Source of the DNA: Hemicentrotus pulcherrimus
Lineage: Eukaryota; Echinodermata; Echinoidea; Camarodonta; Strongylocentrotidae
NCBI GenBank assembly: GCA_003118195.1
Contig: BEXV01000060.1
Span: 183,073 to 196,762 of the forward strand
Direction of reading: 5' to 3'
DNA: 13,690 nt
Of this stretch, positions 1-9,038 are shown piece after piece; positions within the stretch are counted from its first letter, which is position 1; the number at the start of each line of letters is the position of its first letter. Position numbers and translations under genes: made by a program. The notes below the pieces were generated by a model. The model worked only from the letters and a program-made list of their open reading frames with translations. It did not search any database and was not told the DNA's origin.

Positions 1-109
1 GTGTACCAGAATAAAGTTTTGAAATGGAAAACAAAAAATCAAGTTTGTAATAAATGTGAAAGATTCAATCCCATTTCTTTTGACATTTGACTATAATGAT
101 TGTTTACAG
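1..109 (+). other. 3' end of an intron with splice acceptor
   Basis: AT-rich sequence ending in a pyrimidine-containing tract and the acceptor TTGTTTACAG (AG at 108-109). Immediately downstream the base composition changes to GC-richer, codon-like sequence that stays open to a stop at 272. An open frame continues upstream to an ATG at 56, but that part is AT-rich, intron-like and crosses the acceptor, so I do not treat 56 as a start. The donor lies outside the window. Confidence 0.75.
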
Positions 110-274
110 GTTGAAGACGTGGCCAGGAATTTCGGAGCTACCCTCGGGGCAGCCAGCGAGGCTCATGGGAAGCCTATGAGTGATCCCAGGATGCAACAGC
201 TGCTCCGAAAAGCCCAGACGATGGCCGCTCTCCTCTCTGCCCTCATGAGAAGTCTGCGTATGCTTCAGCATTGA
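110..274 (+). CDS. Terminal coding exon of an unidentified gene
   Basis: This is the last coding exon, 54 codons plus TGA (272-274), entered in phase 0 after the acceptor at 108-109. The peptide starts VEDVARNFGATLGAA and ends LLSALMRSLRMLQH. It is rich in Ala, Leu, Met and Arg and looks like two amphipathic helices separated by a short polar linker around HGKPMSDPR. The exon is clearly GC-richer than both flanks, which supports real coding. No catalytic motif, signal peptide or membrane span is visible, and I do not recognise the family with confidence. A helical C-terminus of this kind would suit a large alpha-solenoid or scaffold protein. One positional hint is that the next gene on this strand is a FAM181 homologue, and human FAM181A lies close to UNC79, so UNC79 is a possible but unverified identity. 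The rest of the gene is upstream of the window. Confidence 0.7.
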   Translation, partial: VEDVARNFGATLGAASEAHGKPMSDPRMQQLLRKAQTMAALLSALMRSLRMLQH

Positions 275-2830
275 CATTGGCGCAACCGAACCCTCTCGAA
301 ATCCTCTTGGCAGCAAAGCAAATCTCCATTGTTATTTTTAATTATCTTTGAGTCTGATCCTTTGATTAGCCTTATAAAGCCAGATTAAGTGAGACTATTG
401 TCATGAGTAATTTTGTTCTTCATTTATGGTACATGTATATGGTTTTTATTCAAGGAAATGGTCTATTTACAGTGTAGAAAAGTTCTTTCCAATTGGGTGC
501 TGTGTCCTTCTTACTATATGGCCATATTTTGTAACTACACATCGTTTTCTTTTCATTTTAACAATTTTTTTTTTATGTTCAAGATTCATTTTTGTGTGTT
601 TTTTTTCAGATTACAAAGTCAAATATAGTCAGAATGTAATTTTGGTGCTGTTATTACAGTCTTTCTGTTCAAATTTATCAAGAATTTGGGAAAAATGTTG
701 ATAGTTGGAGTCATTTGGCTGTCTATAAATTCACTATTCATTGTGTACAGAGAAATACTTCACATTAAAAATTCCTAGATTTAATGCGTTAGATTTTGCA
801 CTTGTAGATGGAGAATTACACCTTTGTAAAGATATTTCTAAAATCGTAGTAAACAGCGCTGGACGCATTTTAAGGATACTTCAATTTTTCTTTCTGCACA
901 ATTCAAGCAAGCAGCTATTATTTGTTAAGCAAATAATATCCAGACATGGTGTCCCCAATACGAGGTATTAGAGTCTATCATTGTTTAATAATCCACTTAA
1001 AGTAGACACACACTCACATGTGAAGTATTACATTATCCAAGTATTTGTTTTTGTGTAGTTGACTGGCAGATCTGAAATGTTCTAGTCTATTCTGCAGCCG
1101 TAACAGTGAAAGCAACTTACTTTCTTTAAATGGGAGTGAAAATAAGTCTTGAAATTGTAAAATAAATGGGTATCCAATCAGAAATCATTCCTTTCCCGAA
1201 GTACATGTATGTACAGCTCATGTTACTGTTTGAAGTCTTGTGGTAGCCCTTTGGTTTAATAGTGTTCATGTTCACATGATGGCTTGGGTTTAAAACCAAG
1301 TTGATGTGGTATTCTCAATTACCAAGTCCTTTGAATAGGACTAGAGTTGTAGGTCACTGCACATTCATGTACCTGCTTTCTTAACAGTAGGATTTGATAA
1401 ATGATCATTGAATAATCATATGCAAATAGGGTAAAGTAACAAAGATACAACTGCAGTTCAATTATGAAAACCATTGGATAAGAATGGATACTGGTAGTCC
1501 TAGAAAATGGGGAAGCGGCCATAGGTAGACTTTGAGAAGAAAGTAAACATAGGTGTAGTACCTTGTCCTTCAAACATGGACATATATTAGAATGAAGACC
1601 AAACTTTTTTTTAACTAGATACATAAAAGTAAGACTATTCAAACTTGAAACCATGGCTATGGAAAGCTATGTGCACCACGATTGTGAACAAACAATAACT
1701 GATACGAGACAAGCAGCTTATGTTAGCAAGACACTTAAACCTTAATATCCTATTTAAACAGAGATTCCACTACCAGTATGGAGTGAGTTACTTCAAGTTG
1801 ATTTGTTGTTTCTCTTCACATATTTCAGAGAAAGAAAAAAAATGAGAAGAATATTTGACTGTCTTTTTCCCTCACATTGCTCACATTTGCAAATGTTTCT
1901 TTGCAAGTCAATTAAATGAGATTATTTTATAGAATATTATGAGAAAGTAAAAGATGCATGCACCAAGCAGCTTTTTGTAGTGTTATAGCCTAAAAGCTTG
2001 TAGATTAATTTTGGCCTCAAAATGCTGCTAGGGGAAAAACATAAGGCGAAAATGAAGCAAATTTAAAGGTTTTGTTGACAAGCTTTTTAATAATTAAAAA
2101 AAATAATAATGATAATAATTGAGAAGTCTTGATCTCTTCTCCTTCGTTCTATTTTCCTATTCTGAATATCATTACTGTATGAAGAAAAAAAAGGAAATCT
2201 AATAGCCATATAAAGAAGAAGTCAAAATTAAGTATGCATATATTTATTTGTATCTTATACTGTTGCATTCTAATGTTTTCACATAATGAAACTGTCAATG
2301 TATGCTGTTTCATGAAAATGTGTTGCAATTTCACCTTGGAAAGTTTTAAACACGGCACCTTGGATTTGTTTTCGTTTTTCAGAAATGTTTAAATGCTATT
2401 GCATGATGGTCCAATGTGCATGCAGTGAAGCAATTGAAATAGCATTATGGTTTAAAAGTATATTTCTGCATTAATGGCATTGCAATGGTTTACATTTTAT
2501 TCTATTGTTGGATGTAATGCTACTAAAGTAAATGGCTGAATCTGTTAATGATTTTGCATGAATACATTTCTTGTTTATTTTAGTCTAAGTAGGCTGCTTT
2601 AAACTGCTTTTAGGCTGCTGTTAGCCGTTATGTGCAAGATATTCTATATACATTTACCCAGCAAAGTGCAAGTCTTTTTCTATCTATCTTTGGAAATGTA
2701 TAGCTTATTTTTATATAGTTTTTCCCTGTCAAGATCATCTTCTAAAAAAAAGTTTAGAATGTGTAGAGAGTTTGTGATGAGCAAATACCAAATTATTTAC
2801 ACAATAAAAGCACCTTGATCTTTCAATATC
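275..2830 (+). other. Probable long 3' UTR / AT-rich non-coding stretch
   Basis: This follows directly after the stop codon of the terminal exon and contains no supported gene. It is strongly AT-rich, with homopolymer A and T runs, and its open frames are short and typical of chance. AATAAA hexamers occur at 1161-1166 and 2803-2808, either of which could end the transcript of the upstream gene. A very long 3' UTR would be normal for a neuronally expressed gene, but nothing here fixes its real end. No mobile element was recognised. Confidence 0.4.
2803..2808 (+). promoter_or_regulatory. Candidate poly(A) signal AATAAA
   Basis: A canonical AATAAA hexamer lies about 2.5 kb after the upstream gene's stop codon, followed by a T-rich downstream stretch. 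It is one of several possible ends of the upstream transcript. In sequence this AT-rich the hexamer also occurs by chance. Confidence 0.3.
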
Positions 2831-5800
2831 TATGGATAAATTGATTCATAATGGAGATTCTAATGATATGGTGCATTGAGATATTGAAACACATTTGATA
2901 AGGATCAACTTGTGTTCCCTTTAAATTTCTGTAGAAAAAGAAAATAATTTAAAAGATTTATATACTCAGTGTGCATGCATGTTTGGAAAACGTTTACCGG
3001 TATTATAACTTTGTGTATGAAATCATTTACAAGCATTCCTTTTTAACAAAAAAAAAAGTTTTATATTTTCATAATGTTATGTAAGTCATCAGAACTGAAG
3101 CATATCTTTAATAAGCATTCAAATTGCTCATTAATATTAACATGGGTGCTAGTTTTCTTCTTTCAGCATTTGTGTACCAAAATTTTATTTCATGTTGTAA
3201 TACTATTATAAAGACAACGAAGTAATACATTTATGAAACTTAACAATTTACCAAATGGATTGATTTTTTCCATGTATGTAGGACCATAAATTTGCAATGA
3301 CCAAAAAGATGATTTGATGAATAGATAACTTTGCTCCTTGCTGAGGTAGTTACATTTTCTTGTTTTTATTATTTTACAAAGGAATTCACTCCATATATAC
3401 TTTTTAAAGTTTGAAATCAACACCTTCAAGTATGCATTATAGCATAGCTATACATTTTTTTTTATTTTGAGCAATATTTTGTTTTAGAAATGGAGACGGA
3501 ACCAAGGCAATTTTAGGGCTGGCTGAAAATGCAATATTTTTATTTGAAGAAAAAAAATTGTTGGAGCAGCAGGTTTATTCCCTCATGTACATTAAGTTGA
3601 TGAAATCATCTATAATGGTTTTGTATTCAGTTATTCAAATTTATGTCATTTGAAATTATCAGAGATGAAGTAAAGGATATGATTAAATTTTTTGTGTATT
3701 TCAATTTGTATAAAAATCAAATATTATAGGTATGTATAAATTTGCTGTGATATGTTGATGTTGCGTTTGCTCATATATTGTATTCTATATTTAGATTTTT
3801 ATTGTTCTAATTTGTAAATTTAGTTTGAGTAGATATCATTCAAGGCCCTCATTTATTCTCTTGTGTTTTCTGTTCATAAGTTTATCATTCTAGTGAATAC
3901 ATGTATATTTGGGATGAAATTTAAAATGTATGAAATATTCATAATGTTGTAAGTACGGAAAGTATTGTTCTATTGAACATACAATTATATCTCATGCTGT
4001 GGCAGGGAAAAAGTCATAAAGGAGATTTTGCCATAAGTGATAACCCATGGAATTCCATTTAATGTAATGTTGAATGCTGTTAATGAAATTCAAGGAACGG
4101 TTTAACCCGTTGAATACATATACATGTACATGTACTTATCCAAAGATAATGTAGGCTCTGGTGCATGGAAAACACATGTTATACCATAATTAGATTGTTG
4201 GCAATGGCTTAAATGTCCTGGGTTATTGTTTGTTATGTAGTACGCAGTATGCAAATGTACATTGATTTTGACCAGTTACAGGAAAAAAGAAATCTCTGAT
4301 GAAAACATGATAAGAATGTAGATTGAAAAGTAGGAGATATTAACACATGCATGTATGACACAAAGTATTCCCATCATACTGCACTTTGATGTTATGTCAT
4401 GTATGTCTCTACATTTGACTCTGCTAGACATTTCCCTAAATTTTGTCAGATAAACAGATATCACTTCTTGAAATTTTAACATTCAGTTTAAATTTTATTG
4501 GAGTACCAGAGAAATTCATTCAATCCCAGAATGCAATATCCCCCCCCCCCTTATGGTGTGCATGTGACAATATAAGAACGTTTACAGCCTTATTATGAGC
4601 TACATGCAGCCAAAACTTGTTGAAAATTGCACCACAGACTTCATGAAGGTATAAATGCTGGTAAGATATGGGTGGCAGTGGGTGATCTCTTATTTGTCCT
4701 GGCTGCATTGTAGGCATCCTTTCATTTTTGTCAAAAAAGAAAGTGGGGTTATCATTTAAGTTCAAATTTGGTATCAGGTTAGGTTTAAGGTTAATTTTTA
4801 AGTTAGATATGGGATTGGGTTCTGGGTTGAAGTGAGGAATCGAGGTATGTTAGGAAGTTGACCGCAGAGCTATATTTGGGTTGAGAAAGACCCTTGCTAA
4901 GTAAAGGGGAACCAAACCTAGCACACTTGATTTGCAATCACCACATGGTTGTGGTCAAATCGTCCCAATTACTTCCCCCAGATTGGATAGTAGATTGGAA
5001 AGTGTGAAAAGATCTGCAATTGTGAAAAGATCTGAAAAGTCCTGTTAACTAGAGGGGTCCAGCTTGCCAAAAGTAATCATATCCTGTTATCGAGAGTGCG
5101 GGTAAGGATTGTATTTCTTCCAATCTAGCTGGAATGGTGTGAAATGAAACACTTTCTGTCAAATTCTTGTTCTTGGCTTCAGTGAAAAACTTGTTCAATT
5201 TTCGTACTAGACATGAATCACTGATTTAAGTCAGGGTAATTCCAACTCCCTGGGCTAACTTTGTCTACACTTCAGACCCTTCCTCTCCCCTTTTTATAGA
5301 CATGGATAGTCGTCTATGACAGTTTTCATGAGAGGTATTCCATTTCTGTTTGAGGTAGTTCCTTTTGGTGGGTTCTAATCCTGAAGGTGTAAATAGGCAT
5401 ATTTATAGACATTTCAATGCATTGGGAAATAGGTGCAGACAGATCCATATTCAGAATCAGAAAGGGAGGGATTTTTCATTAACTGGATGATTATATGCTC
5501 CTTGGGTACTTTGTTGAATCCAATTATTTTTGAGGGGAAGGGGTGGGGCATCTCAAATCTGAGTGGAAAATTATCCAGGGGAGATTCCCACTGCCAGTAA
5601 TCTTTAACACAGTGTATACCATCATTCCACTTGAGTATGTGGTATCTTTGTAAGAAGTTCACCAAGCTTCACCAAGCTTGTGTATGGCAAATGGTTATCG
5701 TATTGCTGTACAAGATGATCGACAGGGCATTCAAAAGGCGTAGTAGATGTGTAAAGATATATTTTTGTATGAGCCTTCAAATGCCTCTGTCATCATATGA

Positions 5801-6740
5801 TGTTTTGAACATAGCATACTAGTATTCTCTATCACGAATGTCTGATACAAGATGATTATCAAAATATACGTTGCCCAAGTTCTTTTGTGTTCAAATGGGT
5901 CTTTCTCGTACAACAGCATTTGAACCGTGTAAGCTATCTTGAGATAGATAGTGTTTGTAAATACAGAATATGTGTAAAATATGATTATGGTTGTTATGTT
6001 GCTTATGTTGTGCCTTCAGCAGAGTTCTTGGTATAGAGGCTATTCCGTCCAGGGTTTGTGCTGTAACATACTGAGAGAAAAAAAAGGAAAGAGATATTCT
6101 GAAGAAATGTAGTTGGTGCCAGTGAAATCTGTGTGATTTTTATAAAAAAATTTGTAGCAAAAAGCGTCAATGTCATTCTGAATTTTTGCTACTCTGTTTA
6201 GTAAATCTAGAATCAGAGAGTTTTTTTTCCTCCATCTTGGTTGCACTGGTTCATAAAAAGAAAACTATTGTAGACTGTAAGAAAATATATTGTAGTTTTA
6301 GTCTGTAGAGTACATAAAACAGTATTTTCACTAAAATGTGATACTACGTCCCAAGCATGGGTGGGATATTTGATAATTCAGACCAAGCAGGATTATTCAT
6401 TGATGTTAAATCGGACATTCCTCTATTTATGTCATCAGTCATCAAACAAGGAACATCATACATGTACTTGGAGGAAGTGTGCCATATAAGGAGGTTTGGA
6501 ATAGAAAACCAGATTTTCTCAACATTCCAAGATCAAATCAAAGTTTGATATTCATATTTTATTTTCCAATGTGAAAATCATGATTGAACAGGTACTAATG
6601 TAGTTGCTATTATTCAGTGTGTTAATTTCACCTTAATCTTATGGGTCATGCTCAAAGCGGTGGTTTTGCTTTTCAAATTGGCCAAACCTGCATGATATGT
6701 ATATGATTAAAGCAGTGAAAATAATGTTGTAGTAAACAGT
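2831..6740. other. AT-rich intergenic or extended 3' UTR sequence, no gene seen
   Basis: No open frame here has convincing codon composition or recognisable protein sequence. Small local features include an 11-C run at 4540-4550, clustered TACATGTA-type motifs around 4115-4137, degenerate GGTTAG/GGTTTAAGG-like text at 4775-4830, a 14-base direct repeat at 5003-5016 and 5021-5034, and a perfect 10-bp tandem duplication at 5660-5679. The part from about 4.9 to 5.7 kb is slightly less AT-rich than its surroundings but has no recognisable content. Confidence 0.5.
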
Positions 6741-6746
6741 TTTTAT

Positions 6747-6752
6747 AATAAA
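6747..6752 (+). promoter_or_regulatory. Candidate poly(A) signal with GT-rich downstream element
   Basis: AATAAA is followed about 45-65 bases later by a GT-rich stretch (TTGTTTGGTTTGTGAG near 6799-6814), the classical arrangement of hexamer plus downstream element. This is a better poly(A) context than the other hexamers in the gap. It could mark the distal end of the upstream gene's transcript, which would then have an approximately 6.5-kb 3' UTR, or the end of an unrecognised non-coding transcript. Confidence 0.3.
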
Positions 6753-6835
6753 CGGTAAATGCATCTCAAAGTTATCATTGTTCCAAGGTTTCATTGTATT
6801 GTTTGGTTTGTGAGCATTTCATTTACGTGCAGTTG

Positions 6836-6915
6836 TCCTCTCTCTTCCTCTCCCTCTCTCCCTTTCCCTCTCTCCCTTTCCCTCTCTCCCTTTCCCTCTC
6901 TCCCTCTCCCTTACC
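6836..6915. repeat. Polypyrimidine minisatellite, 14-bp unit
   Basis: A pure C/T tract contains three exact tandem copies of CCCTTTCCCTCTCT at 6860-6873, 6874-6887 and 6888-6901, with degenerate copies on both sides. The long homopurine/homopyrimidine run could adopt triplex (H-DNA) structure. The serine/proline/leucine-rich open frame across it is a translation of the repeat and not a gene. Confidence 0.9.
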
Positions 6916-7322
6916 CCCTTTCATTCATTTATTTTTTTATTAAAAATAAAAAATCTCCAGGCAAGATGATAACAAAATATACAAAACACAAAGAGATTCG
7001 ATCATACACAGTATGTCCTCCGTCACAAGGTTGACAAAATGATATAACATCAAAATAATGATATTCAACACCAGCCAATGCCTGGGGATCACCTAAAAGA
7101 ATTTAAAAATCCTGTCGAGAGGCCCTCCACAATGGCTGGTGCATACATAAAACAAAATATAAAGATAAGGTCATCATGATTCATAATGTGTAACTAAAAT
7201 TAACCCTCATATTAGGCACATGTAAGGCAATCAGGAGCAAATACTTTCATGCCGTACAATAATTACAAAATTATCTATTCAGACTAAATTTGGTATGTGA
7301 TACATGAATACAGCAAAATGTA

Positions 7323-7325
<3 letters not shown>
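6916..7325. other. AT-rich spacer with a short inverted repeat
   Basis: No gene is supported. The only structured element is a perfect 9-base inverted repeat, CACCAGCCA at 7069-7077 and TGGCTGGTG at 7133-7141, separated by 55 bases. It could be a weak hairpin, a remnant of a small inverted-repeat element, or chance. Confidence 0.4.
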
Positions 7326-7367
<42 letters not shown>

Positions 7368-7396
7368 CTTTCTCTCTCTCTCTCCCTCCCTCCCTC
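7326..7396. repeat. CT/GA microsatellite
   Basis: A nearly pure (TC)n run covers 7326-7363, a short T-rich interruption follows, then more CT repeats pass into CCCT repeats up to about 7396. Read on the minus strand it encodes alternating Arg-Glu and therefore lengthens an antisense open frame artificially. Such dinucleotide tracts are common and length-variable in marine invertebrate genomes. Confidence 0.95.
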
Positions 7397-8132
7397 AATC
7401 CATTGCCAATTGACGGCACTTTCGTCACTTATTTTGACAATCATTTTCGAATTACTTTTGTTTCCTATATTTCTTCTCCAACGGTGGTGCACAATGAACA
7501 TAGTCAAGATATCAATCTCGGGGTAATTTGTGTGTTTCTTCCTCCTTTTTTTGTTTACTTTACAGTTAACATTAAACATTGCGTGCCGATCGAATATTTC
7601 ATTTATATATTGCCCTAGAGAATACTGTAAATCAATTTCCAATAGGTTGTTCCCTGTAACAAAAACAGGGCTTATATTGCAATTACCAGCTATGCGGACT
7701 TCTTTCTCAAACATCTCCCAAGTATAATATTGACACTTAGCACTAGATGTCCGTAATAATTCCGTCTTAAACATCCTTGAATAAATGCACATTATTTGCT
7801 TTTCCTGCAATTGAAAGAAAATCATAAAAGGCGATCCTGTCACACAACAAACAATGAAAATAACTGACGAATCCATGGAAACGACCAAGCTTCTCTGGTT
7901 GTGAAAGCCTTGGTGATATCATGTCACACGTGTAGCATCATTAAAAGCTTTATCAACCAACAGTTGGACTTATTCTGCTTACAGTGTTTTAAGGGGTTAT
8001 TCTCTCATGATTTCAAGGTAAGGTATGCCGTTTCATTAAGTTATATTTTCATATGTCGTCTGGAAGATTACACGGTTAATCTGATTGTTCAATATCTGTC
8101 ACTTTGATCGATCTTAGTTTCTTCTTACAGAC
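7397..8132. other. AT-rich stretch with unexplained antisense open frame
   Basis: No recognised gene. The minus strand is open without a stop from 7888 to 7271 (205 codons, of which about 35 come from the adjacent microsatellite), but the protein is not recognisable. On the + strand there is a good splice-acceptor-like sequence, TTTGTTTACTTTACAG, ending at 7565. Both could be chance in AT-rich DNA, and I assign no product. Confidence 0.35.
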
Positions 8133-8206
8133 CCGTCTTCTTAAGAGTTGATATCAATGGCAACTTGTTTTTGATTTGAATCAATCGCAGCTCTTCTTAA
8201 GACGGT
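8133..8206. repeat. Paired TCTTCTTAAGA motifs about 0.9 kb upstream of FAM181
   Basis: The 11-mer TCTTCTTAAGA occurs at 8136-8146 and again at 8192-8202. It contains the palindrome CTTAAG, and the flanks (GTC before the first copy, GAC after the second, with TTGAT/ATCAA inside) make the whole block an imperfect dyad as well. It could be a paired transcription factor site of the FAM181 promoter region or the remnant of a small hairpin element. Confidence 0.45.
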
Positions 8207-9038
8207 TTTATGGAATACATCGAGCCATACATGGATATTTATGTATACTTAAAAGTAGTAACAAATCTAACCAAAGGAAGCTACGAAAAAAAAAAGTGAA
8301 ATATATTTTGTTGTTTAATCTGACAAATCACAATTCAAAGAGTTTATGATATTAACCAGTATACGCAAAAACACTTCCTACAAATTTTGACAAGCTAATT
8401 AAAGATGAAGAAATCTATCACCACCGAAATCAAAATGGATTCAACAGTAACTACTGTATTGATTTTTGTAAAGTATGATTTTTATTTTATTCGGTGTGCT
8501 ATGTTAGTGGGAAATATATTTTTTATTTTATATATTAGATATTCATCTTGATTTACCAGATAGAAGCCATTCCTCTTTTAACCAATTTTTTCATCTCTAA
8601 ATTTTATTTAGATGCGCTGATTTAAAAATATCAAGATCCGACAACCTTGCATGCGGAAATCAAGGCAGTTTCAGTAAAAGGCAGCCTGATCCGACCATCC
8701 AACTGCACAAAACGAAAAAAATGTTGTGATGACGTTTTACAGAGATCCGTTCAAGCGGTTTCAGAAGGGATTCATACATGTATCAGTTTAGTTTGAATCC
8801 CTCTGCCAAGGTATCCACCGCATAGGACTCGGCGTCGGAGGTCCACTAGTTCCTTATCTACAAGTACGTACTTATTTTCTTGGCTAATGATAATGAACAT
8901 CAGTATCAAGAGAATGTGAAATTGTCTGATGTTTGAATTACAACAGAGATATTTGAAAGAAGGAACGTGAAAGCAGATGTGCAAAGGAAGAACATGATTT
9001 TTTCAAGTGTTTTAATAACTATTTTGATTTGAACGACC
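8207..9038 (+). promoter_or_regulatory. Upstream region and 5' leader of the FAM181 homologue
   Basis: Non-coding sequence immediately before the FAM181 start. It is very AT-rich up to about 8.6 kb and more mixed from 8.63 kb on, with a GC- and CpG-containing patch at about 8800-8850 and a half-CRE-like TGATGACGTTT at 8727-8737. No clear TATA box or initiator could be fixed. An in-frame TGA at 9030-9032 bounds the coding region. A leader intron cannot be excluded, because ATTACAACAG ending at 8946 could act as a weak acceptor. Confidence 0.4.
8994..9032 (+). promoter_or_regulatory. Short upstream open frame before FAM181
   Basis: ATG at 8994 opens a 12-codon frame (MIFSSVLITILI) that ends with TGA at 9030-9032, only 6 bases before the main start at 9039 and in the same frame. 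If it lies in the mature leader it could lower translation of the main frame or require reinitiation. Whether it is transcribed is unknown, and its conservation is not visible here. Confidence 0.35.

Noticed and set aside
56..109. Start of the first gene at ATG 56
   Set aside because: The segment is AT-rich, intron-like and interrupted by a clear TTTACAG acceptor; the codon-like sequence begins at 110.
741..971. 76-codon + strand open frame
   Set aside because: AT-rich codons, no recognisable motif, no supported splice or promoter context, and within the likely 3' UTR of the upstream gene.
4775..4830. Telomere-like GGTTAG repeats
   Set aside because: Only a few degenerate GGTTAG/GGTTTAAGG units, not a regular TTAGGG array. 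More likely decayed simple sequence.
6759..7034. 91-codon + strand open frame
   Set aside because: Its Ser/Pro/Leu-rich centre is a translation of the polypyrimidine minisatellite.
7304..7618. 104-codon + strand open frame with Leu-Ser repeats
   Set aside because: The repetitive part is the CT microsatellite; the remainder is unrecognised AT-rich sequence.
8568..8573. TEAD site CATTCC upstream of FAM181 (autoregulation)
   Set aside because: A six-base motif is expected several times in a window of this length, and further copies are scattered in gene-free parts. One copy near the gene is no evidence.
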